Assembly: GCA_029962745.1 (NCBI GenBank)
Contig: CM057165.1
Location: forward strand, 24,083,202-24,147,201
DNA from: Echinometra lucunter
Lineage: Eukaryota; Echinodermata; Echinoidea; Camarodonta; Echinometridae
Reading direction: 5' to 3'
DNA: 64,000 bases
Part shown: piece after piece, positions 59,160-64,000 of the stretch
Layout of the letters: every line of letters starts with the position of its first letter
How positions within the stretch are numbered: the first letter of the stretch is position 1
Translations under genes and position numbers: made by a program
The notes under the pieces: generated by a model
What the model saw: only the letters and a program-made list of their open reading frames with translations
Databases searched by the model: none
What the model was told of the DNA's origin: nothing

Positions 59160-60751
59160 CAGAGTGAGTCAGAAAAAACGTCCCATCATTTTGAAATTGT
59201 CTTGTTTGAAGTATGAACATTTATTCATGGGTTTCATGATATGTCTTGGTAGAGTTATCCTCCCAGCATTTATTGATACCCATTTCATTTGGATCTTTGC
59301 ATGCATGACTGAATAACAGTCAATCTAAGCAGGTGCTATATAAGACTGCAAAATATCACTTGCGCCAGGTGGCTGGATGAAGATTAAAACATTTTTTTAA
59401 AAAGAAGTTATAACTTATGTGCACACAGCCACACACAACACCACACCCACCCTCATAACACAACCCCCTCCCACACACACACCTTCGCGCACACACACCC
59501 ACCCCCACCCCACACACAGAGTAAAAAAACTCATAAAGCAGTGTTAACATTTTCCTTTTCAGATTAAGCATTGATTTTTTTTACCAAGCATCGCTAAATG
59601 TTTAAGTGGTGATTCCCTAACAATATTTTACCACCACAATCAGCAAGGCCATCATCATCATCGTCATTATCATCATCAGCAGCATCATTATCATCATCAT
59701 CATCACCATCATCGTCATCATCGTCATCATNNNNNNNNNNNNNNNNNNNNNNNNNNNNNNNNNNNNNNNNNNNNNNNNNNNNNNNNNNNNNNNNNNNNNN
59801 NNNNNNNNNNNNNNNNNNNNNNNNNNNNNNNNNNNNNNNNNNNNNNNNNNNNNNNNNNNNNNNNNNNNNNNNNNNNNNNNNNNNNNNNNNNNNNNNNNNN
59901 NNNNNNNNNNNNNNNNNNNNNNNNNNNNNNNNNNNNNNNNNNNNNNNNNNNNNNNNNNNNNNNNNNNNNNNNNNNNNNNNNNNNNNNNNNNNNNNNNNNN
60001 NNNNNNNNNNNNNNNNNNNNNNNNNNNNNNNNNNNNNNNNNNNNNNNNNNNNNNNNNNNNNNNNNNNNNNNNNNNNNNNNNNNNNNNNNNNNNNNNNNNN
60101 NNNNNNNNNNNNNNNNNNNNNNNNNNNNNNNNNNNNNNNNNNNNNNNNNNNNNNNNNNNNNNNNNNNNNNNNNNNNNNNNNNNNNNNNNNNNNNNNNNNN
60201 NNNNNNNNNNNNNNNNNNNNNNNNNNNNNNTGGTGTAACTACAAAATTTAATCATCATCGCATTATCATCATCAGTAGCATCATTATCATCATCATCATC
60301 ATCATCGTCATCATCGTCATCATCATCATCATTATCACCAAGTGCACATTAATCCAGTGTGCTATCTGAAATGTATCTCGTTGGTAATGACTTTTTGTTT
60401 ATTGGTTAACAATGACAACAATGGAAAGTTGTGTCTTTGATGTATTTGCCTACAAAAGGGCTTGCCTGATTTGGCAGCAGTTACTTTTGTTCAGCCCTTT
60501 TTAAGTAGCACAAGTATTATGGTTCGTCCTCAGTATTATTCTTCACCCATCACTGGCGCAAGTGATATTTTGCAGTCTGCTAAAATTGTCTGTTATTCAG
60601 TCATGCATACAAAGTTCCAAATGGAAAGGGTACCAATAAATGCTTGGAGGATAACTCTACCAAGACATATCATGAAACCCATCACTGAATGTTCATACTT
60701 CAAACAAGACAACTTCAAAATGATGGGATATTATTTTTCTGACTCACTCTG
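59160..60751. mobile_element. TA-flanked element with TIRs over 200 bp; interior mostly gap
   Basis: The left end (59160) and right end (60751) both read CAGAGTGAGTCAGAAAAA inward and are bordered by TA. The arms stay similar for over 200 bp (CATCATTTTGAA, GGTTTCATGATATGTCTTGG, GCAAAATATCACTTGCGCCA). TA target and CAG ends suggest a Tc1/mariner-type element. The interior has CAT-rich microsatellites and the second gap, so a transposase cannot be excluded. Confidence 0.7.
59731..60230. other. Assembly gap, 500 N
   Basis: Exactly 500 unknown bases between (ATC)n-rich sequences. Confidence 0.99.
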
Positions 60752-61245
60752 TATAGAGCGACGTTGTATTCGTGAAAAATAAAGAAAACAAATTTGAAAT
60801 AGATATCGAGAGGGTAGGACATCAACTGATATTTGAAAAAAAAAAAGAAACTTAACAAAAATATTTTGTCTATCGCATAAACAGTATAAAGGTTGATCTG
60901 ACTGGAAGAGACAGGGGCGTCAATGTATTTTTAAGAGGGGGACACTGTCCAAAAATTTGCTGACAAGCGAAAAAAAAAATGGGGGGGGGGTCCTCGCCTT
61001 AAAACTTGGTGGGGGGGCATACCCTATATGTCCCCACAAATTTGTCCATTCCCTCAACTGACGGGGGAAAAAGGAGTGAATGGCACATCTTGACGATCCC
61101 CCCTCCCCCTTATTTAAAATAGTAAAGGAAAAAATAATAAATCAACAGACCCTGATTGTTAGCTCGTAGATACAGCTATAATTGATAGTCATCTGTGACA
61201 AGACCATAGAGATAATACTAATTCGGCTAATTATATCTCTATGGA

Positions 61246-61873
61246 CAGTGGCGGCACCAGGATTGTGAAAGGGGGGGGGGGGGCAAATGGAGGGCAACAG
61301 AAATGTTGGGGGGCAGGGGCAGTCAATTTTTTTTTGCGTGTATGGAAAAAATCAAGCGTGAAGTGCGAGTTTTAGTCGCCGCGGCGCGCCGGCGTAAATC
61401 CACTTTGAGGAGTGGGAGGGGGGATAATTGAATTTTTGGACTATTTTTTTTCCTCTTACACACATTTCAATATCAATTTTGCGAGCGAGCGAACAAAAAA
61501 TAACCGTTTTTTTTTTGTTTTAATCGCATTTTCGAATAAATATTCTGAAATATAATGAGCGAGCGAAGCGAGTGAGCCAAAAATGGCTACTTTTCTTGTT
61601 TTTAATCGCATTTTAGAAAAGAAATTTTAAAATATGACTAGCGAGCGAAGCGAGCGAGCCAAAAATAACCACTTTTTTTGTTTTCAATCGAAGTTTTGAA
61701 GAGCGGAAAATGGTATTTTAGAGCACTTCACAGCTTGAATATGATACTTATGACAACATCTACTTATTTACAAATTACTGTATGATTTTCCTTTTCTGTC
61801 CTCAAAATTTCTGAGGGGGGGGGCAACTGGGGGGGGGCAAAGCTTCTGCCCCCCCCCCTTGGTGCCGCCACTG
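61246..61873. mobile_element. Composite hAT element, copy 2
   Basis: 628 bp, same family and structure as 57937-58582, with identical 8-bp flanks TCTATGGA (61238-61245, 61874-61881). Confidence 0.92.
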
Positions 61874-61881
61874 TCTATGGA

Positions 61882-63344
61882 CAAGAACCACTGACACGTC
61901 TGCTCTCGCGAATGTCGTTTATTTAATATGCAATGTTTTGCACTGTTTAATTTATTATTCAGCAACTTAATGCTGCTTTCCATGATGGTATTGTCTTATA
62001 TTTGAAAACCAGGTTATGAGAAGTTAAATGGTTACTGTAGTTTGTACTTGGGTTTGTTATTTTTGTTGCTGTTTTTTCGGATGCGTCCGCGCCAAGCGCG
62101 AAAGCTTTGATCTTTTTTTTTTAAATTCTCTTCGACGTTCCCTAATCACCCTTTTCTCTTATTTCTTTCTTTCTTTTCTTTTTTTTCTTTCTTTCTTTTT
62201 TTTTTTTTTTCTTTCTTTTTTCTCTTTCTTTCTTTCTTTCTTTCTTTCTTCCTTTACTTTTCTTCTGTTTTCTTTTCTTTTCTTTTCCTTCTTTCATTTT
62301 TTTTTTTTTTTTTTTGGGGGGGGGGGCGAGAGATGCGTTTTGCCCCTCCAGCTACTTTTTCGTTTTGGTCGGCTTTGGCCACTGCCCCTCCTGCTCCCAC
62401 CCCCCCCCCCCCCGGCTTCCAGTTCGTATGGTTTGGGTTTTGACCTGTCTTTTTTATTGTGTGTTTGAAATAATTTAAACTGAATTGAACTGAATGAAAG
62501 AATTTTTTCATAAGGGGACACAAAAGCTATTCATAAGGCACCCTCCATCATTTTTTGAGTGATTATTTCTAACTTCTAAGCCTAAAAAAGGGCCTCTGGC
62601 ATATGGGCTCCATAAAATATCTGCATTATGGGGACATTCGTGATTAGTAGGCCTAAGCTAACTACGAACTGAACTATGTGGTTTTAAGTGGCGGAGGTGG
62701 GGAGCACAATCCTAAAAATCTCTGAAGAAATTTTTATTTTTAGGGGGGGGGGGAATCAATCAAACTTTAAACCTATCACTTGCTCTTGATCGGTATCTAT
62801 AACTACTAGTATTCAGTGATGAAGTTAGGAGTTCCAGTTGCATTCAATTTAAGCTCTCGAGAGGAGGGCTCCTATTGGTTGTCACCCTCCTATAGACCGA
62901 CAGCGTTATTTTTGTAGGGGAAAACAGTTACAAAAACATTTCATAAAAGACTTGTGAATACCGGTGATGGACTTCGTGTGAGGACCGGGGTCGGTCGAAC
63001 CGTTCCGCACGGTCGACCGGTACGCACATGTATGCACATAACCTTTTTGAGACAAGGCCAAGGCCCCGTGCCCCCCCCCCCCCCCCTGTCTGATGTGATG
63101 TTTATATCAGACGCCGAGCGACTGAAAAGGGAAACTAATTGCGAAGCTCGCTCGTCGCGCTCGATCGCGCGTTCACTCGGGTATCTCTAACTCCCGTCGT
63201 CGCTGGCTAGTCTCGCCACTAAAAATAACCTGAATCGCGAGGATTTGTCAAAAGGCTATTATGCACAGGGCCGCACACCGGCCGGCAGCTGGGGGCCGGG
63301 GGCCGATTTTTTATTTTATTTTATTTTTTATTTTTTATTCTTTT
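61882..63344. other. Low-complexity intergenic stretch
   Basis: Holds a T/C-rich tract (about 62108-62316), G and C runs at 62316, 62400, 62742 and 63071, and no convincing gene. Confidence 0.45.
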
Positions 63345-63556
63345 AAACACGTGCATGCACACGTTGGTTTCAATAATGCCCATAGCATTTTCATTTATTT
63401 GATGTACGATAAAAGAGCACTGTAGATAAAATGCCTTGCTCAAGGGCATAAGTGCCGTACCGTGGGGATCGAACCCCCGACTTTTGCATCCCAGTCAAGC
63501 GCCTTAGACCCTATGCTTAGACCCATAGCTTAGACCACTCGACCACGCGCGCGTGG
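63345..63556 (-). mobile_element. tRNA(Leu/Ser)-like SINE, copy 2
   Basis: Same family as 15811-15992: box B GGTTCGATCCCC (one-base variants), TTATGCCCTTGAGCAAGGCA body and the same CCAACGTGTGCATGCACGTG end. The tRNA part carries a local duplication of the TAGACC..TAAGC segment. Confidence 0.75.
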
Positions 63557-64000
63557 TGGAATGATATCGATACTGCAGCGCAGATATATCGACAGTAATC
63601 GTCTGCGCTGCCTGCATATTATGCTCACATTTGCACATCAATTATGTCGGCGGGCCCAATTTGACTCGTACGTGATGATGCTGATCGAGTGGCAATTTGT
63701 CATTGTGATTTCTTCTCATCTCTCTTTCACTGGTATCAGTGTGAAGGCGAGTGAGGGTAAGTTTGTCTATTGTTTAATAAAATAAATTTGATCAATTGAG
63801 GGTGACAAAGGTTATTTCAGTCGCTGACTGAGTGACAGTCCAGGTACACAGCCACACGCAAGTGATCTGATTGACTGGCCTGGCCCTGGGCCTGGCGACC
63901 CGGAGGAGTGGTACGGTATGGTTAGTTACGATCGGCCTGAGCTGTGGCGGCTTCCAGTGATATCTAAGTTAGATGTAAACTTGACTTAAACTTTGCAACC
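63557..64000 (+). other. Right edge, possible untranslated exon
   Basis: Bases up to 63755 end at a consensus donor (GTGAGG|GTAAGT). The upstream reading frame is open for about 65 codons but has no recognisable protein. It may be the first exon of a gene to the right. Low confidence. Confidence 0.25.

Noticed and set aside
62028..62468. Phe/Ser-rich 146-codon ORF
   Set aside because: It is a translation of a T/C-rich tract and G/C runs.

Overview
The window is eukaryotic nuclear DNA from a marine invertebrate deuterostome. The genes have GT-AG introns, exons are sparse, and most of the sequence is transposon debris. An echinoderm, most likely a sea urchin, fits best: a divergent rhodopsin-class GPCR, a single MVB12 gene, many short hAT/TTAA/fold-back elements and tRNA-headed SINEs. 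This taxonomic call is an inference, because no marker gene is present. Two runs of exactly 500 N (24911-25410 and 59731-60230) are assembly gaps.

Four host genes can be supported. (1) A minus-strand gene runs off the left edge (coding exons 955-1091 and 1-136) and encodes the N terminus of a probable major-facilitator transporter. (2) A plus-strand three-exon GPCR (7867-8313, 9832-9967, 10559-11208; 410 aa) has an unusual set of lost hallmark residues. (3) A minus-strand two-exon gene (20138-20260, 18334-19572; 453 aa) encodes an unrecognised basic, Ser-rich protein, with a CRE-like palindrome upstream of its start. (4) A minus-strand ESCRT-I subunit MVB12 gene has seven phase-compatible coding exons between 51368 and 36016 (240 aa recovered) plus a predicted untranslated first exon inside a large inverted repeat at 53560-54469. 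Its last coding exon was not found.

The rest is a dense, datable record of mobile elements. There are five hAT-type elements with exact 8-bp target duplications (3355, 8770, 29000, 57937, 61246). Three copies of one TTAA-flanked element lie at 22488, 37976 and 40917. A gap-containing TA-flanked element with TIRs over 200 bp spans 59160-60751. Four fold-back elements share a GTTTCAT-type terminus (1441, 16664, 24596, 56353). Several tRNA-headed SINEs are present, two of them split by younger elements. One SINE-like insert has a 7SL/Alu-like 5' end (6744-6967). A mutated CR1/L2-like LINE (about 42773-47088) carries an 85-91 bp minisatellite before its ORF1 remnant.

The most interesting non-genic signals are a pair of tandem-repeat elements in MVB12 intron 1 (47785-48366 and 48412-49832) carrying nine clusters of perfect nuclear-receptor DR1 motifs, and the head-to-head inverted duplication of the MVB12 first-exon region. 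All assignments come from reading the sequence; no database search was run.
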